Of a stretch of 20,385 bases of DNA, positions 1 through 6,586 are shown one piece after another. Source of the stretch: Oscillospiraceae bacterium UBA6370. GTDB taxonomy: Bacteria; Bacillota; Clostridia; Oscillospirales; Oscillospiraceae. Position 1 is the first letter of the stretch, and each line of letters opens with the position of its first letter. A program made the translations under genes and the position numbers. The notes under the pieces are model-generated. The model was not told the origin of the DNA, did not search any database, and saw only the letters and a program-made list of their open reading frames with translations. The stretch covers positions 1 through 20,385 of the forward strand of contig DJRC01000056.1 of NCBI GenBank assembly GCA_002437735.1, given 5' to 3'.

Positions 1-1019
1 CCCACGCACATGATGGCAATGGCTGTGACAGCCGAAAGGCGGATCGTCCTGCGGAAGCGCTCCGGCTTGCCCGCACCGTAGTTGTACGAAATGATAGGCA
101 CCATCGCGTTATTCAAGCCGAAGATGGGCATGAAAATGAAGCTCTGGAGCTTGAAGTATGCGCCGAACACCGCCGTTGCCGCCTCGGTAAAGGAGATGAG
201 GATCTTGTTCATGCCGAACACCATCACCGATCCGATGGACTGCATGATGATGGACGGCACGCCGACCGCGTAGATCTCCTTGATGGTCGCGGCGTGGGGA
301 CAGATCTCACGGCGGCGCAGATGAACGTCGGGATTGCGCGTGAGGTTGAGATAGAAGCCGATGGATGCGCCGACGAGCTGACCGATGACCGTGGCGACCG
401 CCGCACCGGCGACCTCCAGCCGCGGGAAGCCGAGCAGGCCGAAAATGAGGATGGGGTCGAGAATGATGTTGGTGGCCGCGCCAGCGATCTGCGTGATCAT
501 GGAGAGGTTTGTGCGTCCCGTCGATTGCAGCAGGCGCTCATTGTACATCTGGAAAAACAGGCCGATCGAGCAGCCGATGCAGATGGTCACATAGTCGCGT
601 CCGTAGGCAATGATCTGCGGGTTGTCCGTCTGAAAGCGGAAGAACGGTCCCGCAAGTGTCCAGCCAATGAGGGCAAAGAGCGCAAAATTGCACAGCGTGA
701 GAAACAGGCCGACATTCGCCGCGCGGTCCGCGCCCGCTTGATTCTTCTCGCCTAGCGAGCGGGAGAGCAGCGCATTCATGCCCACGCCCGTGCCGCCGGA
801 AAAGGCGATGCACAGCGTCTGGAGCGGGAACGCAAGCGACACGGCATTCATCGCGTCTTGACTGAGCTTTGCCACAAAGATGCTGTCCACCACGTTGTAG
901 AGCGCCTGAAACAGCATGGATACCATCATCGGCACTGCCATGCTGAAGAGCAGCCTGCCAACCGGCATGGTGCCCATTTTATTTTCCTGTATGATCTCTT
1001 CTCTGATATTTTCGTCCAT
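1..1019 (-). CDS. MATE-family multidrug/cation antiporter, 3' end cut by window edge
   Basis: Integral membrane exporter of the MATE family, which uses a Na+ or H+ gradient to expel drugs or metabolites. Reading the minus strand from an ATG at 1019 gives about 339 uninterrupted residues that run off the left edge. The first helix carries PMMVSMLFQALYNVVDSIFV, the typical MATE opening, followed by hydrophobic segments such as NVGLFLTLCNFALFALIGWT and NIILDPILIFGLLGF, and by PIISYNYGAG near the visible end, the MATE second-half signature. Full family members are about 450 residues, so roughly a quarter is missing. A GGAG lies about 10 bases before the ATG. It follows prfB on the same strand with a hairpin in the gap, so it may be expressed by read-through or separately. 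Substrate cannot be told. Family assignment is confident. Confidence 0.9.
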   Translation of the reverse strand, partial: MDENIREEIIQENKMGTMPVGRLLFSMAVPMMVSMLFQALYNVVDSIFVAKLSQDAMNAVSLAFPLQTLCIAFSGGTGVGMNALLSRSLGEKNQAGADRAANVGLFLTLCNFALFALIGWTLAGPFFRFQTDNPQIIAYGRDYVTICIGCSIGLFFQMYNERLLQSTGRTNLSMITQIAGAATNIILDPILIFGLLGFPRLEVAGAAVATVIGQLVGASIGFYLNLTRNPDVHLRRREICPHAATIKEIYAVGVPSIIMQSIGSVMVFGMNKILISFTEAATAVFGAYFKLQSFIFMPIFGLNNAMVPIISYNYGAGKPERFRRTIRLSAVTAIAIMCV

Positions 1020-1043
1020 TTTCCGTATCTCCGTGCGTGAAAG

Positions 1044-1070
1044 GGTGCTCCGTCCGGCGGACAGAGCACC
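1044..1070 (-). terminator. Strong hairpin just after prfB
   Basis: GGTGCTC pairs with GAGCACC, and the inner bases extend this to about 12 pairs closed by a three-base loop. It starts 8 bases after the prfB stop codon. On the minus strand the T-run after it is poor (CTTTCAC). On the plus strand it is followed by TTTTTCTTT, so it works best there or as a bidirectional barrier. It probably limits prfB read-through into the MATE gene. Confidence 0.6.
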
Positions 1071-1077
1071 TTTTTCT

Positions 1078-2202
1078 TTATTTTTTCAGTTCGCCGTTCG
1101 CGGCCTTGGTGAGGTAGGCGTTGATGAAGCCGTCGAGGTCGCCGTCCATGACCGCTTGAATGTTGCCGGTCTCGTAGTCCGTGCGCGTATCCTTGACGAG
1201 CTGGTAGGGCATAAAGACGTAAGAGCGAATCTGGCTGCCCCATTCGATCTTGAGCTGCACGCCCTTGAGGTCGCTGATCTTCTCCGCGTGCTGCTGGATC
1301 TTGAGCTCCATGAGCTTGGATTTGAGCATCTGCATGGCGTAGTCGCGGTTCTGGAACTGGCTGCGCTGCGTTTGGCAGGCGGTAACGATGCCGGTGGGGA
1401 TATGAATGAGACGCACCGCAGACGAGGTCTTATTGACGTGCTGGCCGCCCGCGCCGGAGGAGCGGTAGACCTGCATTTCAATGTCTTCGGGACGTATGTC
1501 GACCTCGATGTCGTTGGGCAGCTCGGGCATGACCTCGAGCGCAGCGAAGCTCGTCTGGCGGCGGGCGTTCGCGTCAAAGGGAGAGACACGCACCAGACGG
1601 TGGACGCCGTTCTCGCTCTTGAGATAGCCGTAGGCGTTCTCGCCCTTGACCATGACCGTCGCGCTCTTGATGCCGGCCTCTTCGCCGTCGATATAGTCCA
1701 TCATCTCGAACTCAAAGCCGTGCTTGTTCGCCCACTGCATATACATACGGTATAACATCTGCGTCCAGTCCTGCGCCTCGGTGCCGCCCGCGCCGGCGTG
1801 GAAGGTCAGAATGGCGTTGCAGTTATCGTACTCGCCGGAGAGCAGCGTCGTGAGGCGGACCTCCTCGATCCGTTTCTCAAGATCGGCAAAGCCCTCCTCC
1901 AGCTCGGGCAGCAGGCTGGCGTCGTCCATCTCGTTGCCCATGTCGATGAGGGCGAGCAGATCGTCACGCGTGGAGACGAGCTTTTCAAAGCGGTGGACCT
2001 TATTCTGCAGCTGCTTGGTGCGCATCTGGTTGGCCTGCGAGCGCTCGATGTCGTTCCAGAAGCCGTCCTCGTGCGCCTCGGCCTCGAGCCGCGCGATCTC
2101 GTGCTTGGAGGCTTCAATGTCAAGCGCCTTCTGAAGGTTTTCAAATGTGTCGCTCATGGCGAGCAGCTTCTGCTTATAGGAATCGTATTCGATAACAGCC
2201 AT
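1078..2202 (-). CDS. prfB: Peptide chain release factor 2
   Basis: RF2 recognises UGA and UAA stop codons on the ribosome and triggers release of the finished peptide. The 374-residue product has the usual order: N-terminal helical domain, the codon-recognition SPF tripeptide (residues 207-209, in VRVSPFDANARRQTSF), then the catalytic GGQ (252-254, in SSGAGGQHVNKTSSAVRL). Length is normal for the family. The start ATG at 2202 is preceded by GAGGAG at good spacing, and a promoter lies just upstream. Unusually, the site where most bacteria carry a programmed +1 frameshift (CTTTGAC) reads CTT GAC in frame at residues 27-28, so the whole protein is made without frameshifting and the classical autoregulation is absent. 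Identification is very confident. Confidence 0.97.
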   Translation of the reverse strand: MAVIEYDSYKQKLLAMSDTFENLQKALDIEASKHEIARLEAEAHEDGFWNDIERSQANQMRTKQLQNKVHRFEKLVSTRDDLLALIDMGNEMDDASLLPELEEGFADLEKRIEEVRLTTLLSGEYDNCNAILTFHAGAGGTEAQDWTQMLYRMYMQWANKHGFEFEMMDYIDGEEAGIKSATVMVKGENAYGYLKSENGVHRLVRVSPFDANARRQTSFAALEVMPELPNDIEVDIRPEDIEMQVYRSSGAGGQHVNKTSSAVRLIHIPTGIVTACQTQRSQFQNRDYAMQMLKSKLMELKIQQHAEKISDLKGVQLKIEWGSQIRSYVFMPYQLVKDTRTDYETGNIQAVMDGDLDGFINAYLTKAANGELKK

Positions 2203-2238
2203 GGTGATCTCCTCTTCTCATACTGCATTAGCCGAAAA

Positions 2239-2267
2239 AGTATATCATACCGCCGCGCGAAAGGCAA
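2239..2267 (-). promoter_or_regulatory. prfB promoter
   Basis: On the minus strand TTGCCT (-35) and TATACT (-10) are separated by exactly 17 bases, about 40 bases before the prfB ATG. The -35 lies immediately after the terminator hairpin of the upstream unit, so prfB appears to be insulated and independently transcribed. Confidence 0.75.
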
Positions 2268-2269
2268 GA

Positions 2270-2294
2270 AAAATCCGCCTCGGCGGCGGATTTT
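2270..2294 (-). terminator. Second terminator hairpin between small ORF unit and prfB
   Basis: AAAATCCGCC and GGCGGATTTT form a perfect 10-pair stem with a five-base loop. On the minus strand the stem ends in TTTTTC; on the plus strand a TTTTTTT run lies 6 bases beyond. It can work in either direction. With the hairpin at 2346-2363 it makes a tandem pair that separates the small ORF transcript from the prfB promoter. Confidence 0.65.
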
Positions 2295-2335
2295 CCCGAT
2301 TTTTTTATCGTCAACGGTGCAAACTGCCCCATAAA

Positions 2336-2363
2336 AACAAAAAATCCACGCATCCCTGCGTGG
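2336..2363 (-). terminator. Intrinsic terminator of the small ORF unit
   Basis: On the minus strand CCACGCA, a GGGA loop, and TGCGTGG form a perfect 7-pair stem followed by ATTTTTTGTTTTT. It begins 15 bases after the stop codon of the 26-residue ORF. This is a textbook intrinsic terminator for a short minus-strand transcript. Confidence 0.8.
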
Positions 2364-2378
2364 TTCCGTTTTGGTCGC

Positions 2379-2459
2379 TCAGCGCTCGCTGACGATCTGC
2401 TCCGTCGTGCCGAAGATCATGTCGTCGACATCGAAGCCCTTGAAGTTTTCAAACATCAT
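2379..2459 (-). CDS. Small ORF, 26 residues, unknown function
   Basis: Not recognised. Between prfB and the divergent mnmG gene, the minus strand carries a promoter, then AAAGGAG, an ATG ATG start, a 26-codon acidic ORF beginning MMFENFKGFD and ending TTEQIVSER, a TGA stop and a clean terminator. The transcript would be only about 150-170 bases and holds no other reading frame of note. The peptide is soluble-looking, rich in Asp, Glu and Phe, with no signal peptide, membrane segment or cysteine. The AAAGGAG is 13 bases from the first ATG, longer than ideal; an in-frame GTG lies too close to it. It could be a true small protein, or the transcript could act as a small RNA. Confidence 0.5.
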   Translation of the reverse strand: MMFENFKGFDVDDMIFGTTEQIVSER

Positions 2460-2499
2460 ATTGGTTCTCACGCTCCTTTCTCTTTTCAATTTCAAGAGT

Positions 2500-2528
2500 A
2501 TGATACCACTTCTCTGTCAAGCGCGCAA
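2500..2528 (-). promoter_or_regulatory. Promoter of the small ORF unit
   Basis: Minus strand TTGCGC, 17 bases, TATCAT, with an extended -10 (TGG directly before TATCAT). A perfect TTGACA also lies inside the spacer, but it is only 9 bases from this -10 and so cannot pair with it. Transcription would start about 30 bases before the small ORF. Confidence 0.6.
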
Positions 2529-2595
2529 GCGTGATTTTCAACATATTTCACAAAAATATTTATATTGTTTTGTGCTTTATGCTAATCCGTTTTGC

Positions 2596-2625
2596 TTGTT
2601 TCCGCTCAAAGTCCTGTGGTAAAAT
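2596..2625 (+). promoter_or_regulatory. mnmG promoter
   Basis: TTGTTT, 18 bases, TAAAAT with TGG directly upstream of the -10 (extended -10). It ends 41 bases before the mnmG ATG. It is divergent from the small ORF promoter, and the 70 bases between the two are AT-rich. Confidence 0.55.
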
Positions 2626-2666
2626 AATGTATCCAATTTTGTTCTTTGGGAGGCGAGAGGACGCCT

Positions 2667-4553
2667 ATGTACGAATTTCTTGCCGGTGACTACGACGTCG
2701 CCGTCATCGGCGCAGGCCACGCCGGCATCGAGGCTGCGCTCGCGAGCGCGCGGCTGGGGCGGAAAACGGTCTGCTTCACCATCAACCTTGACGCGGTGGG
2801 CAATATGCCCTGCAACCCCGCCATCGGCGGCACGGGCAAGGGCCATCTTGTGCGCGAGCTGGACGCGCTCGGCGGCGAGATGGCAAAGGCCGCCGACCGC
2901 GCCTGCATCCAGTACCGCCTTTTGAACCGCGGCAAGGGGCCCGCGGTCTGGTCGCTGCGGGCGCAGGCGGATCGCCGCCGCTATCAGCAGATCATGAAGC
3001 ATACGCTCGAGCGGCAGGAAAACCTGACGCTGCGGCAGGCGGAGATCGTGGAGCTGCGCGTGGAAAACGGCGCGGTCGCCGCCGTCGTCACCGCGACGGG
3101 CGCGGTGTTCGGCGCAAAGGCCGTCATTCTCTGCTCGGGAACGTACCTCGACGGGCGCACCATCGTGGGCGAATGCATTCAGTCAAGCGGCCCCGACGGG
3201 ATGCACGCGAGCATGCCGCTCGCGGAGCAGCTGCGCGCGCTCGGTCTTCCCCTACGCCGCTTCAAGACCGGCACGCCCCCGCGCGTCAACGCCCGCAGTG
3301 TCGATTTCTCCAAAATGGAGCGGCAGAACGGCGACGCCGAGCCGCTGCCGTTCTCGTTCACGACCTCACGCGTCCCCTGCAATCAGGCGGTGTGCTACCT
3401 CACCTACACGAACGAGGAGACGCACCGCATCATCCGCGAAAATCTCGACCGCAGCCCCATCTACTCCGGTGTGATCGAGGGCGTCGGACCGCGCTACTGC
3501 CCGAGCATCGAGACGAAGATCGTCCGCTTCGCGGACAAGCCCCGCCACCAGCTCTTCATCGAGCCCATGGGGCTTGACACCGAGGAGCTGTACATTCAGG
3601 GCTTTTCCTCCTCCATGCCCGAGGACGTACAGGTGCGGATGGTCCATACCATTCCGGGGCTTGAGCACGCGGAGATTATGCGCCCCGCCTACGCCATCGA
3701 GTACGACTGCATCGACCCCACCGCGCTCAAGCCTACACTGGAAACGAAAGCCATCGCGGGTCTGTACGGCGCGGGGCAGTTCAACGGCTCGTCCGGTTAC
3801 GAGGAGGCCGCCGTACAGGGCTTTGTTGCCGGCGTGAACGCCGCACGCAGGCTCGCGGGGCAGGCCCCCTTTGTCCTCTCCCGTTCGGAGAGCTACATCG
3901 GCACGCTCATCGACGATCTTGTGACCAAGGGTACGAACGAGCCCTACCGCATCATGACGAGCCGCAGCGAATACCGCCTGCTCCTGCGACAGGACAACGC
4001 CGACCGGCGGCTCACGAAGATCGGACACGCCATCGGACTCATCTCCGACGAGCGCCTTGCCGCGGTGGAAGAAAAATACGCTGCCGTCACGCGGGAGATC
4101 AAACGGCTCGAGCACACCGGCCTTCCCGCGAGCGAAGCGCTCAACGCGCTGCTGCGCTCTCGCGGCACGGCGGAGATCACGGACGGCAGCCCGCTCATCG
4201 CGCTGCTACGCCGCCCGCAGCTGCGCTACGACGATCTGCGGGCCTTCGATGCCGGCTGTGCCGCCTGCCCGCAGGATGTCGCCGAGCAGGTGGAGATCGA
4301 TGTGAAGTACGAGGGCTACATCCGCCGCCAGATGGCCGAGGTCGAGGAGTTTGCGCGGCTCGAGAGCCGCCTGCTGCCCGAGGAGCTTGACTATTCCGGC
4401 ATCGATGGTCTGCGGCTCGAGGCGCGAGAAAAGTTAGCCGTCATCCGTCCCCGTTCGCTCGGACAGGCGGGGCGTATTTCGGGCGTGTCCCCCGCCGACC
4501 TCGCCGCCCTGATGATCTATTTGGAAAAGGAGGAGCACCATGAAAATTCTTGA
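2667..4553 (+). CDS. mnmG: tRNA uridine 5-carboxymethylaminomethyl modification enzyme, FAD subunit
   Basis: MnmG works with the GTPase MnmE to add a carboxymethylaminomethyl or aminomethyl group to the wobble uridine of certain tRNAs, using FAD and methylene-tetrahydrofolate. The product has the N-terminal dinucleotide-binding motif VIGAGHAG (residues 13-20), the CNPAIGGTGKGH motif (49-60), the GPRYCPSIETK segment with the second conserved cysteine, GLYGAGQFNGSSGYEEAAVQG, and the C-terminal helical domain with YEGYIRRQ and LGQAGRISGVSPAD. At 628 residues it matches the family. A TTG 21 bases upstream is in frame, but the ATG at 2667 follows GAGAGG at a better distance and gives the usual MnmG N-terminus. 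In many genomes mnmE or rsmG is adjacent; here the next gene is a cyclase-family protein overlapping by 14 bases. Confidence 0.97.
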   Translation: MYEFLAGDYDVAVIGAGHAGIEAALASARLGRKTVCFTINLDAVGNMPCNPAIGGTGKGHLVRELDALGGEMAKAADRACIQYRLLNRGKGPAVWSLRAQADRRRYQQIMKHTLERQENLTLRQAEIVELRVENGAVAAVVTATGAVFGAKAVILCSGTYLDGRTIVGECIQSSGPDGMHASMPLAEQLRALGLPLRRFKTGTPPRVNARSVDFSKMERQNGDAEPLPFSFTTSRVPCNQAVCYLTYTNEETHRIIRENLDRSPIYSGVIEGVGPRYCPSIETKIVRFADKPRHQLFIEPMGLDTEELYIQGFSSSMPEDVQVRMVHTIPGLEHAEIMRPAYAIEYDCIDPTALKPTLETKAIAGLYGAGQFNGSSGYEEAAVQGFVAGVNAARRLAGQAPFVLSRSESYIGTLIDDLVTKGTNEPYRIMTSRSEYRLLLRQDNADRRLTKIGHAIGLISDERLAAVEEKYAAVTREIKRLEHTGLPASEALNALLRSRGTAEITDGSPLIALLRRPQLRYDDLRAFDAGCAACPQDVAEQVEIDVKYEGYIRRQMAEVEEFARLESRLLPEELDYSGIDGLRLEAREKLAVIRPRSLGQAGRISGVSPADLAALMIYLEKEEHHENS

Positions 4554-5181
4554 CTTGACACACCTCATCGAAGATGCCATGCCCGTCTATCCCGAGACCG
4601 AGCCGCCGAAGCTCACGCCCTCAAACACCTTCGAGCAGCACGGCTTCCGCGAAACGCTGCTGACGATGGGTTCCCACACCGGCACGCACATGGACGCTCC
4701 CGCACATATGCTGCGCGACGGCAAGACGCTCGACCAGTTCCCGGCGGGCAAGTACGTCGGCACGGCCTATGTGCTCGACTGCTCCGACCTTGCGGGAAAG
4801 GAGATCCCCAAAGCGCGGCTCCAGCTCCACGCTTCGGAGATCGAGGCCGCGGACTTTCTGCTCTTCTACACCGGCTGGGACAAATACTGGGGCAGCGAGA
4901 AATACTTCTCCCCCTTCCCCGTGCTCTCGCTCGAGGCGGCGGAGTACCTTGCCACCTTTCCGCTCAAGGGCGTCGGCACCGACGCCATCTCCATTGACCC
5001 GATGGACACGGAGGACTATCCCGTTCACAAAATTCTGCTCGGCGCGGGCTTTGTGAACACGGAGAATCTCTGCCATCTCGCTTCCCTCGCGGGGAAAGCC
5101 TTCCCCTACGCGACGCTCCCCCTGCGCTTCAAGGATGCCGACGGCTCGCCCGTGCGCGCCGTCGCCATGCCGGAGGATTGA
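4540..5181 (+). CDS. Cyclase family protein (kynurenine formamidase-like hydrolase)
   Basis: Metal-dependent hydrolase of the cyclase family (PF04199 type), which includes bacterial kynurenine formamidase and other amide or lactone hydrolases. The 213-residue product has the family metal motif SHTGTHMDAPAHM at residues 45-57 (His46, His50, Asp52, His56), plus GVGTDAISIDP and the conserved GAGFVNTENL region. No signal peptide, so cytoplasmic. AAAGGAGG precedes the ATG, and the gene starts inside the last codons of mnmG, so the two are translationally coupled. No tryptophan catabolism gene is nearby, so the substrate is open; arylformamidase activity is only one option. The family call is confident, the substrate is not known. 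Confidence 0.88.
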   Translation: MKILDLTHLIEDAMPVYPETEPPKLTPSNTFEQHGFRETLLTMGSHTGTHMDAPAHMLRDGKTLDQFPAGKYVGTAYVLDCSDLAGKEIPKARLQLHASEIEAADFLLFYTGWDKYWGSEKYFSPFPVLSLEAAEYLATFPLKGVGTDAISIDPMDTEDYPVHKILLGAGFVNTENLCHLASLAGKAFPYATLPLRFKDADGSPVRAVAMPED

Positions 5182-5186
5182 ACGAA

Positions 5187-5220
5187 AAACCGCTCTGCCG
5201 TGGGCAGAGCGGTTTCCTTA
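5187..5220 (+). terminator. Terminator of the mnmG-cyclase operon
   Basis: A 13-pair perfect stem (AAACCGCTCTGCC with its complement, GTG loop) begins 6 bases after the cyclase stop codon and is followed by CCTTATTATATAATAA. The stem's own TTT arm plus the AT-rich tail makes a plausible intrinsic terminator. Confidence 0.75.
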
Positions 5221-5238
5221 TTATATAATAATGGAATG

Positions 5239-5274
5239 CGGCAAAGCCTCCGGTTTGCACCGGAGGCTTTGCCG
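5239..5274 (-). terminator. Hairpin after argF, probable terminator
   Basis: A perfect 16-pair stem with a four-base loop (TTGC on plus) lies 42 bases after the argF stop on the minus strand. After it the minus strand reads CATTCCATTATTATA, so there is no uninterrupted T-run. It probably ends argF transcription and separates it from the convergent mnmG operon. Confidence 0.6.
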
Positions 5275-5316
5275 TGAGTGAAGAAAAGATCGTCGCCCTT
5301 GAGCGAATCGTTTCGA

Positions 5317-6312
5317 TCAGACGTTGCCAATGGTGGCGACCATGACGGCCTTGATGGTGTGCATACGGTTCTCGGCCTCGTCGAACACCTTGGAGTTCGG
5401 GGAGAGGAACACCTCGTCGGTGACCTCACGGATGTCGTAGCCGAGCTCCATCTGGCTCTTGGCCATGGTGGTGTCGAAGTCGTGGAAGGAGGGCAGGCAG
5501 TGCAGGAAGATGCAGTCGCTGTTCTCGGTGGCCTTCATCACGTCGCCGGTGACCTTGTAGGGAGTGAGCTGCTTCACGCGCTCGGGGATCTTGTCCTCTT
5601 CGCCCATGGAGGCCCAGATATCGGTGTAGAGCGCGTCGGCGCCCTTGAGGAGAGCCTTGTCCTCGCCGTACTCGACGACGGCGCCGGTCTCCTTGGCGAC
5701 CTCGCGGCAATACTCCACGACGTCAGCGGCGGGAGCGAGCTCCTTCGGGCCCCAGCCGACATAGTGCATACCGAGCTTGGCACAGATGTACATCAAGCAG
5801 TAGGCCACGTTGTTGCGGGTATCGCCGCAGAAAACGAGCTTGCACTTGTTGAGGGGCTTCTTGGTGTTCTCCATCAAGGTGAGGATGTCGGCGAGCGCCT
5901 GGGTGGGATGATCGACGTCGGTCAGACCGTTCCACACAGGAACGCCGGCGTTGGCGGCGAGGCCCTCGACGACCTTCTGGTCGTAGCCACGGTACTCAAT
6001 GCCATCGAAGAAGCGGCCGAGGACCTTCGCGGTATCGACCATGGTCTCCTTCTTGCCCATCTGGGAGGACTTGGAATCTAGGAACGTGACGTGCGCGCCC
6101 TCGTCATAGGCGGCGACCTCAAACGCGCAGCGGGTGCGGGTGGAGGTCTTCTCGAAGAGCAGAACGATGTTCTTGCCGGCGAGCAGGTTACCGCGGATGC
6201 CGGCGCGCTTCTTCGCCTTCAGATCGGCGGCGAGGTTGAGCATATAGCGGATCTCATCGGGGGTGAAATCCTTCAGCGTGAGAAAAGAACGGCCTTTCAG
6301 ATTAACGGGCAT
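5317..6312 (-). CDS. argF: Ornithine carbamoyltransferase
   Basis: Transfers the carbamoyl group of carbamoyl phosphate to ornithine, giving citrulline; this serves arginine synthesis or, in reverse, the arginine deiminase pathway. The 331-residue product has the carbamoyl-phosphate site STRTR (57-61), HPTQ (135-138), the ornithine loop SMG (235-237) and HCLP (271-274) with the catalytic cysteine. An in-frame ATG six codons upstream exists, but AAGGAGG sits 8 bases before the ATG at 6312, which decides the start. It stands alone: no arginine synthesis or deiminase genes are adjacent, so whether it is anabolic (argF/argI) or catabolic (arcB) cannot be told; the sequence resembles the long form that includes both. 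It is divergent from the AraC-type gene. Confidence 0.95.
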   Translation of the reverse strand: MPVNLKGRSFLTLKDFTPDEIRYMLNLAADLKAKKRAGIRGNLLAGKNIVLLFEKTSTRTRCAFEVAAYDEGAHVTFLDSKSSQMGKKETMVDTAKVLGRFFDGIEYRGYDQKVVEGLAANAGVPVWNGLTDVDHPTQALADILTLMENTKKPLNKCKLVFCGDTRNNVAYCLMYICAKLGMHYVGWGPKELAPAADVVEYCREVAKETGAVVEYGEDKALLKGADALYTDIWASMGEEDKIPERVKQLTPYKVTGDVMKATENSDCIFLHCLPSFHDFDTTMAKSQMELGYDIREVTDEVFLSPNSKVFDEAENRMHTIKAVMVATIGNV

Positions 6313-6339
6313 GGGATAGTCCTCCTTCAAGATAGTTCG

Positions 6340-6352
6340 CCCCCAATGGGGG
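6340..6352 (-). other. Small GC hairpin in the argF leader
   Basis: CCCCC, AAT, GGGGG (read on plus) is a short perfect palindrome in the argF leader, about 14 bases before the AAGGAGG. It could influence access to the ribosome binding site or be a protein site. No arginine repressor box of the usual AT-rich type was recognised here. Confidence 0.3.
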
Positions 6353-6375
6353 AAATTGACTCATGTTCTGTACAT

Positions 6376-6404
6376 AGCATACCAATTTTTGAAAAACACG
6401 CTAG
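6376..6404 (-). promoter_or_regulatory. argF promoter, extended -10 type
   Basis: Minus strand TGG TATGCT gives an extended -10, about 65 bases before the argF start. The -35 position holds CTAGCG, a poor match, so the extended -10 would carry recognition or an activator may be needed. Confidence 0.45.
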
Positions 6405-6491
6405 ACATTTTCGGTTATTTTTCTTGTATTTAACGGCAAATTTGCGCGGCGTGCCCGTTGCCGCTCCGCTTCCCTGCAGTCTTTCCGGCAC

Positions 6492-6521
6492 TTGCCAAAT
6501 GGACCGTCTCTGCGGTATACT
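6492..6521 (+). promoter_or_regulatory. Promoter of the AraC-type regulator gene
   Basis: TTGCCA, 18 bases, TATACT on the plus strand, ending 65 bases before the ATG at 6587. The region between this and the argF promoter is a divergent control region of about 100 bases, AT-rich at its argF side. Confidence 0.6.
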
Positions 6522-6586
6522 ATACACTGAAACAACGCATAAGGCAACCCTGCGCCGTCCGGCGCGGGCCGAATGAGGTGACCGAT

